64,000 nt of DNA from contig JADLHO010000077.1 of assembly GCA_020848735.1 (NCBI GenBank), forward strand, positions 1 through 64,000. The letters are read 5' to 3'. Of the stretch, positions 32,660-42,769 are shown piece after piece. The notes under the pieces were generated by a model. The model was given only the letters and a program-made list of their open reading frames with translations, made no database searches and was not told the DNA's origin. Numbering within the stretch: the stretch's first letter is position 1; the number at the start of each line of letters is the position of its first letter. A program made the translations under genes and the position numbers. The DNA is from Planctomycetota bacterium (GTDB lineage: Bacteria > Planctomycetota > UBA1135 > UBA2386).

Positions 32660-33609
32660 CGATAGGTTCTCCGATACCAGTCGTAGGTCTTGCGCAGACC
32701 CTCGTCGAACGTGACCTCCGGCTGGAAGCCGAGGAGGGCACGGATCCGCGAGATGTCGGCGCGGGAATGCATCACGTCGCCGTTGCGCGGCGGGGCGTGG
32801 ACGGGCTGCAGCGTCGAGCCCGCGTACTCGCGCAGGACCCGCAGCAGGTCGTTGATCGTGTGGTTGCCCGCACAGGCGAGGTTCACCGTCTCGCAGCCGC
32901 TCGTCGTCGTCTCGAGCGCGAGCAGGACGCCGCGCGCGACGTCGGCGACGTAGGTGAAGTCGCGCGACTGCAGGCCATCGCCGTCGATCCGCGGCGCCTT
33001 GCCGCGCAGGAGCGCGAAGCAGAAGGCCGCGACCACCCCGGAGTACGGGCTGTCGGGCGTCTGCCGCGGCCCGAAGACGTTGAAGAAGCGCGTCACCACG
33101 ATGGGCATGCCGTAGACGCGCGCGAAGCTGCGGCAGTAGAGCTCGCCGGCGAGCTTGCTCGCGGCGTAGGGCGAGAGCGGCATCTCGCGCAGGTCCTCGC
33201 TCTTGTACGCCGCATCCTGGTCGCCGTAGGCCGACGACGAACCGGCGTACACCACCTTCATCCCGTTGCGGCGCGCCCGGTCGAGCACCACGACGGTGCC
33301 GGTCACGTTGTGCTCATGCGACTCGACGGGCTCCTCGACGCTGCGCACCACCGACGGGAGCGCGGCGAGGTGCACGACGCCACGACAACCCGCGGCCGCG
33401 CGCTCGACGTCGGACGGGCTCGTCACGCTGCCCTCGACGACCGTGAGCTCGCCCCCCCGCACGTCGGCGCGCACCTGCTCCAGGTTCTCGCGCTTCCCCG
33501 TGCTGAAGTTGTCGAGGACCACCACGGCATGGCCGCGGCGGAGCATGAGTTCGACGACGTGCGAGCCGATGAAGCCCGCGCCGCCGGTGACCAGGTACTT
33601 CGACGTCAT
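32656..33609 (-). CDS. NAD-dependent sugar-nucleotide epimerase
   Basis: 317 residues, UDP-glucose 4-epimerase-like. [16 protein letters not shown] binds NAD; YAGSSSAYGDQ supplies the active-site Ser and SPYAASKLAGELYC the Tyr-Lys pair; RFFNVFGPRQ follows. The exact sugar (for example UDP-N-acetylglucosamine or UDP-glucose) cannot be told. The ATG at 33609 overlaps the stop of the upstream epimerase as ATGA, and its own stop overlaps rmlA. It has most of its family's usual length. Confidence 0.85.
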   Translation of the reverse strand: MTSKYLVTGGAGFIGSHVVELMLRRGHAVVVLDNFSTGKRENLEQVRADVRGGELTVVEGSVTSPSDVERAAAGCRGVVHLAALPSVVRSVEEPVESHEHNVTGTVVVLDRARRNGMKVVYAGSSSAYGDQDAAYKSEDLREMPLSPYAASKLAGELYCRSFARVYGMPIVVTRFFNVFGPRQTPDSPYSGVVAAFCFALLRGKAPRIDGDGLQSRDFTYVADVARGVLLALETTTSGCETVNLACAGNHTINDLLRVLREYAGSTLQPVHAPPRNGDVMHSRADISRIRALLGFQPEVTFDEGLRKTYDWYRRTYR

Positions 33610-34580
33610 CGCAGCCGTGCCGCCCTTGCTTCTTCTCGATACCACTCGGCGAAGCGCGCGATGCCCTCCCGCAAGCCGACCCGGGACCGGAACCCGAGCT
33701 CGCGTTCCGCGAGCGCCGTGTCCGCCCAGGTCTCGCGCACGTCGCCGGGTTGTTCGGCGAGGCGCTGGAGCCTGGCCTTCTTGCCGAAGACCTCCTCCAT
33801 CGTACTGACGAGCGTCGCGAGGTCCGTCGTGTGGGATCCGCCGAGGTTGTAGACGTGGTAGCCGTCTGCACGTTGCAGCGCGGCCACGACTCCATCGACG
33901 ATGTCGTCGACGTAGGTGTAATCGCGCCGGGTCGTACCGTCTCCGAAGAAGGGAATGGCCTCCCCGGCGACAAGATGTCGCGCGAACTTGTGGATGGCCA
34001 TCTCCGGCCGCTGCCCCGGGCCGTACACGGTGAAGAAGCGCAGGCAGGTGATCGCGTTGCCGTGCAGGTGATGGTGGGTGTAGCAGATCAGCTCACCCGC
34101 CTTCTTGCTCGCCGCGTACGGCGACACAGGATGATCGACCGCGTCCGACTCCGCGAAGGGCACCTTCGTGTTGCCGCCGTAGACCGAGGAGGAGCTCGCG
34201 AACACCATCGGCACGGTCGGTCGGTGTCGCAGGGCCTCGAGCATCACCTGCGTCCCTCGGACGTTGACGTCCATGTAGCGGATCGGTTCTTCGATCGAGG
34301 GCCGGACCCCCGCGAGCGCGCCGAGGTGGATCACCGCGTCGACGTCGCGCAGCGCCTGCTCGCAGACCGCCGGCTCGCGGAAGTCCCCCTCGATCAGCTC
34401 GAAGCGCGACGGGGAACCGGCCAGGGCGACGCATTCCGCGACGTTCCGGCGCTTGATTGCCGGGTCGTAGAACGGGTCGAAGTTGTCGAGGACGCGGATG
34501 CTCGACCCGAGGCGAAGCAGGCGTCGCGCGACGTGCGAGCCGATGAAGCCTGCGCCGCCCGAAATGAGGATGTGGTTCAT
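33606..34580 (-). CDS. NAD-dependent epimerase, UDP-glucuronate 4-epimerase-like
   Basis: 324 residues. [16 protein letters not shown] is the dinucleotide site; the stretch LDNFDPFYDPAIKRRNV, the FASSSSVYGG motif, YAASKKAGELICYTHHHLHG and RFFTVYGPGQRPEMA are characteristic of UDP-glucuronate 4-epimerases, which yield UDP-galacturonate. It lies 102 bases downstream of the UDP-glucuronate decarboxylase gene, so both would draw on UDP-glucuronate. No UDP-glucose dehydrogenase is seen in the window. Confidence 0.85.
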   Translation of the reverse strand: MNHILISGGAGFIGSHVARRLLRLGSSIRVLDNFDPFYDPAIKRRNVAECVALAGSPSRFELIEGDFREPAVCEQALRDVDAVIHLGALAGVRPSIEEPIRYMDVNVRGTQVMLEALRHRPTVPMVFASSSSVYGGNTKVPFAESDAVDHPVSPYAASKKAGELICYTHHHLHGNAITCLRFFTVYGPGQRPEMAIHKFARHLVAGEAIPFFGDGTTRRDYTYVDDIVDGVVAALQRADGYHVYNLGGSHTTDLATLVSTMEEVFGKKARLQRLAEQPGDVRETWADTALAERELGFRSRVGLREGIARFAEWYREEARAARLR

Positions 34581-34682
34581 CGGGCGCGAACCGCGGGACC
34601 GGGGACGACCCGTCCGGCGCGGGCCGCGGACTGTAGGCGCAGCGCCGCGCGCCCCGCAACGGCGTTCCTCACGCGCCGCGCG

Positions 34683-35648
34683 TCAGGCCTTGGGCTTCTG
34701 CACGCGACCGCGGAAGTACTCGGCCGTGCGGCGCAGGCCCTCGTCGAGGCCGATCTTCGGCTCCCAACCACCGAGCACGCGGCGGGCCTTGCTGATGTCG
34801 GGCTTGCGCACCTTCGGGTCGTCCTGCGGCAGCGGGTGGAAGACGAACTTCGACTTCCCGCCGGTGACCTTGAGCACCGCATCGCCGAACTGCCGGATGG
34901 TCATCTCGTTCGGATTGCCGATGTTCACCGGCATCTTCTCGCTGCTGTGCAGCAGCCGCAGGATGCCCTCGACCAGATCGTCGACGTAGCAGAAGCTGCG
35001 GGTCTGCGAGCCGTCGCCGAAGACCGTGAGGTCCTCGCCGCGCAGCGCCTGACCCATGAAGGCCGGCAGCACGCGGCCGTCGTCGAGCCGCATGCGCGGG
35101 CCATAGGTGTTGAAGATGCGGACGATGCGCGTCTCGACACCGTGGTGCCGCTGGTAGGCCATCGCCATCGCCTCGGCGAAGCGCTTGGCCTCGTCGTAGC
35201 AGCCGCGCGGCCCGACCGGGTTCACGTGCCCCCAGTACTCCTCGTGCTGCGGGTGGACCTGCGGGTCGCCGTAGACCTCGCTGGTGCTCGCGAGCAGGAA
35301 GCGCGCGCCCTTCTCGCGCGCGAGGCCGAGCGCCTTGTGCGTGCCGAGGCTGCCCACCTTGAGCGTCTGGATCGGCAGCTCGAGGTAGTCGCGCGGGCTC
35401 GCGGGCGAGGCGAAGTGGAGGATGAAATCGAGACGTCCCGGGACGTGGATGTAGTTGGTGACGTCCTGGTGGAAGAAGCGGAAGCGCTCGTTGCCGAACA
35501 GGTGCTCGATGTTGGCGAGGTCACCGGTCAGCAGGTTGTCCATGCAGATGACGTCGTGGCCATCCGCCAAGAGGCGCTCGCAGAGATGGGAACCGATGAA
35601 ACCAGCACCGCCCGTCACGAGGGCGCGCTTGCGGTGACCGTCGCTCAT
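34683..35648 (-). CDS. UDP-glucuronate decarboxylase (UDP-xylose synthase)
   Basis: 321 residues. [17 protein letters not shown] near the N terminus; [28 protein letters not shown], which is the hallmark of [18 protein letters not shown] and [13 protein letters not shown] with catalytic Tyr and Lys; [10 protein letters not shown]. It decarboxylates UDP-glucuronate to UDP-xylose for the polysaccharide. The ATG overlaps the stop of the FecR-like gene as ATGA. Confidence 0.92.
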   Translation of the reverse strand: MSDGHRKRALVTGGAGFIGSHLCERLLADGHDVICMDNLLTGDLANIEHLFGNERFRFFHQDVTNYIHVPGRLDFILHFASPASPRDYLELPIQTLKVGSLGTHKALGLAREKGARFLLASTSEVYGDPQVHPQHEEYWGHVNPVGPRGCYDEAKRFAEAMAMAYQRHHGVETRIVRIFNTYGPRMRLDDGRVLPAFMGQALRGEDLTVFGDGSQTRSFCYVDDLVEGILRLLHSSEKMPVNIGNPNEMTIRQFGDAVLKVTGGKSKFVFHPLPQDDPKVRKPDISKARRVLGGWEPKIGLDEGLRRTAEYFRGRVQKPKA

Positions 35649-36715
35649 GGATTGTCGGAAGACGAAGCAGGGGACTTCTTGCCCGAGAGAGGATCGATGC
35701 GGAGCACGCCTCCCCCGGGCACACGGAATCGAGCACCACTCCAGGTCACGGTGCCGCCACGGGCGACCCCGGTCGCGCGGGCCACGCGGCCCTCGCTGAC
35801 GACGCGCACCTCGCCCTCGAGCGCGAGTGCATCGGCGATCGTCGCGTCGCCGACCCGCGGCATGAGCCGCACGCGTCGCCCGTTGCCGAGGACGGTCCGC
35901 TGCCCGTGGAGTTCGAGGGTGACCTCGCCGCGCGTCTCGTTGGTGCAGAGCACGCTGCCGTCGTCCTGGCGATCGAGCGAGACGCGGGCGTTGCGCAGCG
36001 ACACCACCGTGCCCTCGGCGAGCTTGATGCGGAGGAGCCGCTCGCGCGCGAAGGCGAAGACGCGGGTGAGCGCGTCGAGGCGCAGGTCGGAGCCATCCTC
36101 GGCCAGCGCTTCGAGGACGAGGCGCGAACGACCGAGCACGCGCACCGAGCCACCGCCGTGGAGGATGGCCTGGAAGTGTCCACCGCCGCGCACGTCGACC
36201 TCGGTGCCGGCGCGCACGACGCGGTAGCGGTCGTAGGGCGCGAGCGGCGTGAACGCGGTGTCCTCCAGCTCGCGCACCCAGACGTAGTCGCTCGACTGCG
36301 CGAGGATCGCCATCTCGAAGGTGAAGCCCTCGCCGTCGACGCCGAGCCAGCTCGGCCAGGCGTTCGCCGAGCGCGGCGGGATCGGCGCGGGCGGCGGCCC
36401 GCTCGCGTTGGTCTCGTAGGGCAGGGGCAGACGTCCGCCCGGGTACGAACCGAAGGTCTCCGGCGCCAGGGTCGGAAAGCCCCGGAAGCGCCGGGGGTTC
36501 GCGCCACCCGGATCGAAGGACGGCGGGACCTCACCGCGCTGGAAGAGCTGCCGGAACGCGTTGCCCGGCAGCAGACCGCCGCCCTCCTCGCGCTGCGACG
36601 GCGCGTCGGGGTCGAGCGGGTACTGGCCGGGCCGCTGCGCGCGGAGGCCCGGCGAGCCGAGCGACGCAACGCAGAGGACGAGACCGAGCAGGGCTGCAGG
36701 TTGGAGGCGGTTCAT
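35645..36715 (-). CDS. Secreted FecR-like protein
   Basis: 356 residues with a Sec signal peptide ([20 protein letters not shown], cleavage after about residue 26). A Pro/Gly-rich region (30-110) is followed by a domain of beta strands: [32 protein letters not shown] and further repeats to about residue 320, resembling the FecR ligand-sensing domain. Such proteins sit in the periplasm or on the outer membrane and often monitor or scaffold. It precedes the decarboxylase with an ATGA overlap, so it belongs to the polysaccharide operon. The FecR assignment is by pattern, not certain. No sigma factor lies next to it. Confidence 0.55.
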   Translation of the reverse strand: MNRLQPAALLGLVLCVASLGSPGLRAQRPGQYPLDPDAPSQREEGGGLLPGNAFRQLFQRGEVPPSFDPGGANPRRFRGFPTLAPETFGSYPGGRLPLPYETNASGPPPAPIPPRSANAWPSWLGVDGEGFTFEMAILAQSSDYVWVRELEDTAFTPLAPYDRYRVVRAGTEVDVRGGGHFQAILHGGGSVRVLGRSRLVLEALAEDGSDLRLDALTRVFAFARERLLRIKLAEGTVVSLRNARVSLDRQDDGSVLCTNETRGEVTLELHGQRTVLGNGRRVRLMPRVGDATIADALALEGEVRVVSEGRVARATGVARGGTVTWSGARFRVPGGGVLRIDPLSGKKSPASSSDNP

Positions 36716-36776
36716 CGCGGGTTCCCCGGAGCGCGGCATGGTCTGGGATCTGTTTCGGCTCGGCAATGCCCAAGAC

Positions 36777-37460
36777 TCATCCGTCCTCGTCGATCGGGTA
36801 GCGCGGCCCCGTGAACGGCTGGGCCTCGGGCTCTTGCGGCGGGGACGCCTCGGCGGCCTTCGCGCCCCTGCCGACGAAGCCGCCGAACTCGAGCGCGAGT
36901 TCGAGCCGCGCGTGCGCCGGCAGTTGGACGAGCTGGCGGAAGCGCTCGCCGAGCACGCGGCGGAGCTCGGCGCTGACGCGCTCGAGACTCGCGCCATCCT
37001 TCGCCTGGAACTGCGCCTGCACCACGATCAGGCGCCCGCGCGAACGCGTGTCGACGTGGACCCGCAGGCGCGCGAGCTCTTGGATCCCGTCGCCGGCGGC
37101 GCGGAGGCCGGTCTCGAGCGCCTCCCGGGCGACGCGCACCGGGCCCGCCTCCGTGACGCTCACGATCGCCGCCTGCGGCCCGCGCGGCGCGAGCCCCCAG
37201 GCGAGCCAGAGCACGTCGCCGACGAGCAGCACCGCGGCCGCGAAGGCGACGAGGCCGAGCCCCGACGCATCCCGCACCGCGATCCGGAACACGCCGGGTT
37301 CGCGGTTGCTGACGGTGCTCATCGCCTCCGGCGCCGCCCAGACGAGCAGCGCGACGAGGCACGCGACGATCGCCGCCGCGATGTTCGCGAAGAGCAGCAG
37401 GCGGCCCAGGATCTGTTCGACGCCGCTCTTCACCGTCGCACCCGTGCTGGCCCTCGCCAC
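36777..37460 (-). CDS. AmaP-like membrane protein (Asp23-related)
   Basis: 227 residues. Two hydrophobic helices (about 22-44 and 70-90) are followed by a soluble domain with AREALETGLRAAGDGIQELARLRVHVDTR, which fits the membrane-anchor protein AmaP of the alkaline shock protein family. The C-terminal 30 residues are acidic and Pro-rich. AmaP in Firmicutes anchors Asp23 to the membrane; its role in Gram-negative bacteria is unknown. The start is uncertain: GTG at 37460 lies inside the 18-base repeats, and another in-frame GTG at 37433 is equally possible. It follows accC after about 110 bases. Confidence 0.55.
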   Translation of the reverse strand: MARASTGATVKSGVEQILGRLLLFANIAAAIVACLVALLVWAAPEAMSTVSNREPGVFRIAVRDASGLGLVAFAAAVLLVGDVLWLAWGLAPRGPQAAIVSVTEAGPVRVAREALETGLRAAGDGIQELARLRVHVDTRSRGRLIVVQAQFQAKDGASLERVSAELRRVLGERFRQLVQLPAHARLELALEFGGFVGRGAKAAEASPPQEPEAQPFTGPRYPIDEDG

Positions 37461-37533
37461 AGTGCCGGCCAGCGCCGCAGTGCCGGCCCTCGCCGCAGTG
37501 CCGGCCAGCGCCGCAGCGCCGGCCAGCGCCGGC
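37444..37533. repeat. Five 18-base tandem repeats
   Basis: Five imperfect copies of GTGCCGGCCAGCGCCGCA at 37444, 37462, 37480, 37498 and 37516. The unit alternates between CCAGC and CCCTC in its centre. They fill most of the space between accC and the AmaP-like gene and reach into its presumed start. Copy number is likely to vary between strains. Confidence 0.85.
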
Positions 37534-37569
37534 CTGCCGCGCGCCGCGCCGAGGCCCGCCGAGCCGCGC

Positions 37570-38916
37570 TCACCGCTGGCCGAAGTAGCGGTCGACGAAG
37601 CCGGTGTCGACCTGGCCGTTGATGAAGTCCGAGTGCTCGAGGACGCGCAGGAAGAGCGAACGCGTGGTCGCGATGCCTTCGATCTGCATCTCCTCGAGCG
37701 CGCGCCGCGCCGTCGCGAGTGCCTCGCGGCGGGAGTTCCGATGGATGATGAGCTTCCCCACCATCGAGTCGTAGTGCGGCGGCACGCGGTAGCCCTGGTA
37801 CGCGTGGCTGTCCCAACGCACTCCCGGTCCGGCGGGTGCGATCAGCGAGTCGATGCGACCGGGCGAGGGCTTGAAGTTCTGATCGGGGTCCTCGGCGTTG
37901 ATGCGGAACTCGATCGCGTGGCCGCGCCAGGCGACGTCCTCCTGGCGGAAGGACAGGCGCTCACCCGCCGCGATCCGGATCATCTCCTGGATGATGTCGG
38001 TGCCCGTGACCTCCTCGGTCACGGGGTGCTCGACCTGCACGCGGGTGTTGACCTCGATGAAGTAGAAGTTGCCCTGCTGGTCGAGCAGGAACTCCACCGT
38101 GCCCGCGGAGTGGTAGTTCGCCGCGCGGGCGAGGCGCACCGCCGCCTCACCCATCGCCTGCCGCGTCTTCGGATCGAGCACGGGACACGGGCTCTCCTCG
38201 ACGAGCTTCTGGTGTCGCCGCTGCAGCGAGCAGTCGCGCTCCCCGAGGTGGACGACGTTGCCGTGCTGGTCGGCGAGGATCTGGATCTCGACGTGCCGCG
38301 GCCGGTCGAGGTACTTCTCGATGTAGACCGTCGAGTTCTTGAAGGCGCCCTCGGCTTCGGCCCGCGCGGAGTGGTAGCCGTTGACGAGGCTGACGTCGTT
38401 GTGCGCGACGCGCATGCCGCGACCACCGCCGCCGGCGGCGGCCTTGATCAGCACCGGGTAGCCGATGCTGCGCGCGATCGCGAGCGCGTCCTTCTCGCTG
38501 TCGACGGGGCCCTCGCTGCCCGGCACCGAGGGGACCTTCGCCTCGCGCGCGATGCGCTTGGCCTCGACCTTGTCGCCGAGCGCGGCGATCGTCTCGGCCG
38601 AGGGTCCGATGAAGCGGATGTTGCAGGACTGGCAGACCTCGACGAAGTGCGCGTTCTCCGAGAGGAAGCCGTAGCCCGGATGGATGGCCTCGACGTCGGC
38701 GATCTCCGCGGCGGCGATCAGCGAGGGGATGTCGAGGTAGCTCTGACCGCTGGGGGGCGGACCGATGCACACGGTCTCGTCCGCGTAGCGGAGATGGAGG
38801 AGATCGCGGTCGGCCTCGGAATAGACGGCCACCGTCTCGATCCCGAGTTCCTTGCAGGCGCGGAGGATGCGCAGCGCGATCTCGCCGCGGTTGGCGATGA
38901 GGATGCGTCGGAACAC
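37570..38916 (-). CDS. accC: Acetyl-CoA carboxylase, biotin carboxylase subunit
   Basis: 448 residues, full length. N-terminal [17 protein letters not shown]; the Gly-rich ATP loop [11 protein letters not shown] near residue 165; [26 protein letters not shown]; and [16 protein letters not shown], which holds catalytic residues. It carboxylates biotin on AccB with bicarbonate and ATP as the first step of fatty acid synthesis. It lies 3 bases downstream of accB. The carboxyltransferase subunits are not in the window. Confidence 0.96.
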   Translation of the reverse strand: MFRRILIANRGEIALRILRACKELGIETVAVYSEADRDLLHLRYADETVCIGPPPSGQSYLDIPSLIAAAEIADVEAIHPGYGFLSENAHFVEVCQSCNIRFIGPSAETIAALGDKVEAKRIAREAKVPSVPGSEGPVDSEKDALAIARSIGYPVLIKAAAGGGGRGMRVAHNDVSLVNGYHSARAEAEGAFKNSTVYIEKYLDRPRHVEIQILADQHGNVVHLGERDCSLQRRHQKLVEESPCPVLDPKTRQAMGEAAVRLARAANYHSAGTVEFLLDQQGNFYFIEVNTRVQVEHPVTEEVTGTDIIQEMIRIAAGERLSFRQEDVAWRGHAIEFRINAEDPDQNFKPSPGRIDSLIAPAGPGVRWDSHAYQGYRVPPHYDSMVGKLIIHRNSRREALATARRALEEMQIEGIATTRSLFLRVLEHSDFINGQVDTGFVDRYFGQR

Positions 38917-38919
38917 GGT

Positions 38920-39486
38920 TCAGTCCAGGTCGATCAAGAAGAGGGGCTGGCCGAACTCGATCGGTTCGCCGTTCTGGGCGAGCACCTCGACGACCGTGCC
39001 GGACAGCTCGGCCTTGATCTCGTTCATGACCTTCATCGCCTCGAGGATGCAGAGCGTCGAATCGGGGCCGACGCGGGAGCCGACCTCGACGAAGACCTCC
39101 GCCTCGGGAGACGGCGAGCGGTAGAAGGTGCCGACCATCGGCGACTTGAAGACGTGATGGTCGTGCGCCGCGGGCGCCGCGGCAGCGGGCGCCGCCGCGG
39201 GCGCCGCACCGAGCACGGCCGGTGCCGGGTGCAGGACGCCGGCGTGTGCCGCGGAGATCGGCATCATGGAGACGGGCCGGTCCTCCTTGAGGCGGACGCG
39301 GATCCGGGTGCCGGCGGCCTCGAGTTCGACCTCGACCGCGCCGCGCTCCACCATCACGTCGATCACCGCGCGGATCTCGGCGACGTTCTTGGAGACCATC
39401 GGCGGCGTGGCCTTCGCGCCGCCGGCGGAACGCGACCGCGCGGGACTCGCGGCCTTCGACTTTCGATTCGACTTCTTCTGCGCCAT
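38920..39486 (-). CDS. accB: Biotin carboxyl carrier protein of acetyl-CoA carboxylase
   Basis: 188 residues. A basic N-terminal extension (about 25 residues, rich in Lys and Ser) precedes the usual N-domain; an Ala/Pro linker (about 88-107) leads to the biotinyl domain with [13 protein letters not shown] and the biotinylation site EAMKVMNEI, Lys152. It carries biotin between AccC and the carboxyltransferase. Upstream 39487-39576 separates it from moaC. Confidence 0.96.
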   Translation of the reverse strand: MAQKKSNRKSKAASPARSRSAGGAKATPPMVSKNVAEIRAVIDVMVERGAVEVELEAAGTRIRVRLKEDRPVSMMPISAAHAGVLHPAPAVLGAAPAAAPAAAAPAAHDHHVFKSPMVGTFYRSPSPEAEVFVEVGSRVGPDSTLCILEAMKVMNEIKAELSGTVVEVLAQNGEPIEFGQPLFLIDLD

Positions 39487-39576
39487 GGGGTCACTCGCGG
39501 CGGATGACGTCCGCCGGCGGGGCGCGGACTGTACGGAGCGGCCCGTGGCAGCGCGAAAGCGAAATCCGCGCGGTGC

Positions 39577-40113
39577 TCAGCCCGCGCTGGTGTCGCGGCG
39601 CCAGTCCCCGCGGGTCCCGCCGGTCTTCTCGAGGAGCTCGATCGGGCCGATGCGGATGTCCCGGCGGACGGCCTTGCACATGTCGTAGACCGCGAGCGCC
39701 GCGACGCTGACGGCGCTCAACGCCTCCATCTCGACCCCGGTGACCCAGCTCGAGCGGGCGCAGCTCACGATCTCGAGCGCGCCCTCGTCGTCGGCGGCGG
39801 CCTCGATCTCGACGGTCACGGAGTCCAGCGGGATCGCATGACAGAGAGGGATGAGCCGCGCCGTGTCCTTGGCGGCCGCGATGCCGGCGATCCGCGCGAC
39901 CGCCGGGCCGTCGCCCTTGCGCAGGCCACCGCCGAGGAAGCGCGCGCGCAGCTCGGCGCCGAGTTCGACCCGGGCGCGGGCGCGCGCGGTGCGCACGCTG
40001 ACGGGCTTGCCGCCGACGTCCACCATGCGCGCCTGGCCACGGGCGTCGAGGTGGGTCAGCTCCGGCGTCGGGTCGTTCCGGGAAGGTCCGCGGTCCTGGG
40101 GGTCGCGCGTCAT
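39577..40113 (-). CDS. moaC: Cyclic pyranopterin monophosphate synthase
   Basis: 178 residues. LTHLDARGQARMVDVGGK is the typical start; GIAAAKDTARLIPLCHAIPL contains the conserved Lys and His; VEMEALSAVSVAALAVYDMCKA and IELLEKTGG complete the signature. It forms cyclic pyranopterin monophosphate in molybdenum-cofactor synthesis, needed by the molybdoenzyme at 4535-7321. The ATG at 40113 was chosen because the domain begins 18 residues later; the frame extends upstream with no family match. Confidence 0.95.
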   Translation of the reverse strand: MTRDPQDRGPSRNDPTPELTHLDARGQARMVDVGGKPVSVRTARARARVELGAELRARFLGGGLRKGDGPAVARIAGIAAAKDTARLIPLCHAIPLDSVTVEIEAAADDEGALEIVSCARSSWVTGVEMEALSAVSVAALAVYDMCKAVRRDIRIGPIELLEKTGGTRGDWRRDTSAG

Positions 40114-40354
40114 CGCGCGCACTCTACGCGGTGCGCAACCGTGACCACCCTGCGCGCCGGGCGTAGCAGGGGACGGCCGGCGGCGAAGAAAGCCGGCTGC
40201 GCGGCTGACCGGTGACCGGGCCGTGCCGTAGAACGCGGCTTGGCGTCGCGGCCCGCCGCGACCCATCCCTCCCACGGACATTTCCAGACCCGCGAGTTCG
40301 AGACTGCGGACCCAGGCGTCCGATCCACAGCCAGACATGTTCCGAGGACAACCG

Positions 40355-42706
40355 ATGCGGAAGACCACGTTGGCGGCGCTCGCCGCCTGCAGCCTGCTCC
40401 TGTTCGCCGGCGCGGCTCATGCCCAGGGTGAACTCGAGCAGCAGGTGAGCCAGGCGCTGAGCCGAGCCGATGGCGGGCCGCTCTCCGCGGTCTTCGCGAG
40501 CGGCGCGGAGCTCGCGGGAATCGGCGAGGCCGAGACGCTGGCGCGCCTCGTGAACAGCGCCGCGCAGAAGGCCGGGAACAAGGGCCGCCTCGCCGCGGCC
40601 GTCGCGCTCCGCGAGCTCGCGGAGGGCGATCTCTACGGGAAGGAGATCCTCACGCTGCTGACGCCGGTCGCGAGCTCGAGCGAGGTCGAGGAGCAGGCGA
40701 TCGCCCTCTCGATCCTCGGCGACGCCTCGCTCTTCAACGTGCGCGTGCTGCCGGAGCTGCGCACGCTGGTCGCCGCGCGGCTCGGCGATGCGCTCGCCGC
40801 CCCGCGCGTGCAGATCGAGTCGGCGCGCGCCCTCTGGAACATCGGCGACGAGAAGCAGCAGCTCCTCGCGAAGCAGACGCTCATGGGGTTCCTGCGCGCG
40901 AGCGATCGCGGCGTGGCCCTGCAGGCGGCCCTCGCGCTCGCGGAATTCAACGCCGAGCTCACCGGCGAGCTCGACCGCATCCTGCGCGCGGCCCGCAACG
41001 AGCCGACGCCCGAGGGGCGCCTCGCCGCGAGCTACCTCGCGCGCGAGGAGGACCGGCGCGTGATGTCCCGCCGGCTGCGCCAGCTCGCCGCCGAGGGCGG
41101 CGCCGCGCCGAGCGGCCCCGCCGCCGCGGCGCGCGACGAGTTCGCGCTCCTGCGCGAGCTCATCCGCCTCGCCGAGTCGCAGCACATCCGCGGCGAGCAG
41201 CTGCGCGAGAACGAGCTCCTCGAGGACGCGGCGAAGGGCCTGCTGCTCTCGCTCGATCAGCACTCCGCCTACTTCACGTCCGAAGAGTTCCAGCGCTTCT
41301 TCTTCGACCTGAACCGCGAGTACGGCGGCATCGGCGCCTTCGTCAACTTCGACAAGGACGGCATCTTCTCCATCACCCGGCCGATCTACTCGGGCCCCGC
41401 CTACAAGGCGGGCCTCAAGACCGGCGACCGGATCCTCGAGGTCGACGGCTGGGAGACCGGCGGCCGCACCTCGGAGGAGATCATCGCCCGCCTGAAGGGC
41501 CAGCCGAACACCTCGGTCGTGCTGAAGATCGCGCGGCCGGGCCTGCAGGAGAGCAAGGACGTCGCGATCGTGCGGCAGGAGATCGTCGTCCCGTCGGTGA
41601 ACTGGGAGATGCTCCCCGGCCAGATCGGCTACGCCGAGATCGTCACCTTCGCGCAGAACACGGGTGCCGAGCTGCGGACGGCCCTCGAGCAGATGAAGGA
41701 GCGCGGGATGGTCGGGCTCGTGCTCGACGTGCGGAACGACACCGGCGGCTACCTCCTCGCCGCGCGCGACGTCGTCGAGATGTTCGTCGCACCCGACAAG
41801 CTCGTCTGCTTCACGCAGGGCCGCACCGAGGAGCGTCAGGAATACCGCACGCGTCCCGGTCGCCAGCTCTCCACCGAGCTGCCGCTCGTCGTGCTGGTCA
41901 ACGACTTCACGGCCTCGGCGTCCGAGATCACCGCGGGCGCGCTCCAGGACCACGGCCGCGCGAAGGTCGTCGGCGTGCGGACCTACGGCAAGGGCAGCGT
42001 GCAGCAGATCCTCGGCCTGCGCAGCCGGCCGCCCGAGATCTTCGACGACAAGAACGAGAACGGCGTGCGCGATGAGTGGGAGTCGTTCACCGACATCGAC
42101 GGCGACGGCAAGTTCGACCCGGGCGCCCACGTCAAGATCACGGTGGCGCACTACTACCTGCCCAGCGGCCGCTCGATCCACAAGGAGATCGACCGCGAGG
42201 GCAAGGTGCTCGCGCCGGACTGGGGCATCATCCCGGACTTCCAGGTCGAGCTGCGCGACGTCAGCGCCAAGGACGCGTGGAAGAACGCGGAGCTCTTCGA
42301 GATCTTCCAGGCCGGCAAGCTCCAGGAGTACGTGCGCGCGACGGTGAAGGCCGACCCGCAGCTCAGCCTCGAGCTCGCGGACTCGGACCTCGGGGACCAC
42401 ACGCGGTACCCCGGCTTCGAGGAGCTCTACACCGCGCTCGACACGCACCTCGACCGCGACGACATCCGCCGCTGGGTCCGCTACCTGCTCCGCGACGAGG
42501 TCGCCGATCTCCGCGGCAAGGCCTATCCGGGTGGACGCGCGCTCGGCGACATCCAGGAGGACGCGCAGCTCCAGGAGGCGCTGCGGCAGGTCTTCGGGGC
42601 ACTGGGCAAGGACCTGCGCGAGGTGCCCGAGTACCGGGACGTCCTCAAGATCGCGAAGGAACTCGAGCCCGAGGCGGGCAAGTCGGGCGAGACCGCGCGG
42701 CGCTGA
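40355..42706 (+). CDS. S41-family C-terminal processing protease with PDZ domain
   Basis: 783 residues. GAGGA lies 6 bases before the ATG at 40355, which is preferred over 40337, and gives a clean signal peptide ending AGAAHAQ. Residues 20-260 are helical repeats, possibly HEAT-like. A PDZ domain (about 320-410) contains YGGIGAFVNF and AGLKTGDRILEVDG. The S41 core has LVLDVRNDTGGYL, nucleophile Ser521 in TASASEI and Lys546 in TYGKGS, the Ser-Lys pair of tail-specific proteases. An unusual insert at 564-592 holds two Asp/Asn-rich loops (DDKNENGVRDEW and DIDGDGKFD) like calcium-binding dockerin or EF-hand loops. It acts in the periplasm. It is divergent from moaC; 40114-40354 holds only the promoter region. 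Confidence 0.9.
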   Translation: MRKTTLAALAACSLLLFAGAAHAQGELEQQVSQALSRADGGPLSAVFASGAELAGIGEAETLARLVNSAAQKAGNKGRLAAAVALRELAEGDLYGKEILTLLTPVASSSEVEEQAIALSILGDASLFNVRVLPELRTLVAARLGDALAAPRVQIESARALWNIGDEKQQLLAKQTLMGFLRASDRGVALQAALALAEFNAELTGELDRILRAARNEPTPEGRLAASYLAREEDRRVMSRRLRQLAAEGGAAPSGPAAAARDEFALLRELIRLAESQHIRGEQLRENELLEDAAKGLLLSLDQHSAYFTSEEFQRFFFDLNREYGGIGAFVNFDKDGIFSITRPIYSGPAYKAGLKTGDRILEVDGWETGGRTSEEIIARLKGQPNTSVVLKIARPGLQESKDVAIVRQEIVVPSVNWEMLPGQIGYAEIVTFAQNTGAELRTALEQMKERGMVGLVLDVRNDTGGYLLAARDVVEMFVAPDKLVCFTQGRTEERQEYRTRPGRQLSTELPLVVLVNDFTASASEITAGALQDHGRAKVVGVRTYGKGSVQQILGLRSRPPEIFDDKNENGVRDEWESFTDIDGDGKFDPGAHVKITVAHYYLPSGRSIHKEIDREGKVLAPDWGIIPDFQVELRDVSAKDAWKNAELFEIFQAGKLQEYVRATVKADPQLSLELADSDLGDHTRYPGFEELYTALDTHLDRDDIRRWVRYLLRDEVADLRGKAYPGGRALGDIQEDAQLQEALRQVFGALGKDLREVPEYRDVLKIAKELEPEAGKSGETARR

Positions 42707-42733
42707 TCGCCCGCGGCCCCCGGGTCCGCGCTC

Positions 42734-42769
42734 CGGCGCCACAGGCGCCGTCACCGCCCCTCAGGCGGT
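42734..42769. terminator. Two adjacent hairpins between convergent genes
   Basis: CGGCGCC-ACA-GGCGCCG (42734-42750) and ACCGCC-CCTCA-GGCGGT (42753-42769) are perfect inverted repeats directly after the protease gene and over the stop codon of the opposing gene. There is no T-run, so termination in either direction is likely but not certain. Confidence 0.4.
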
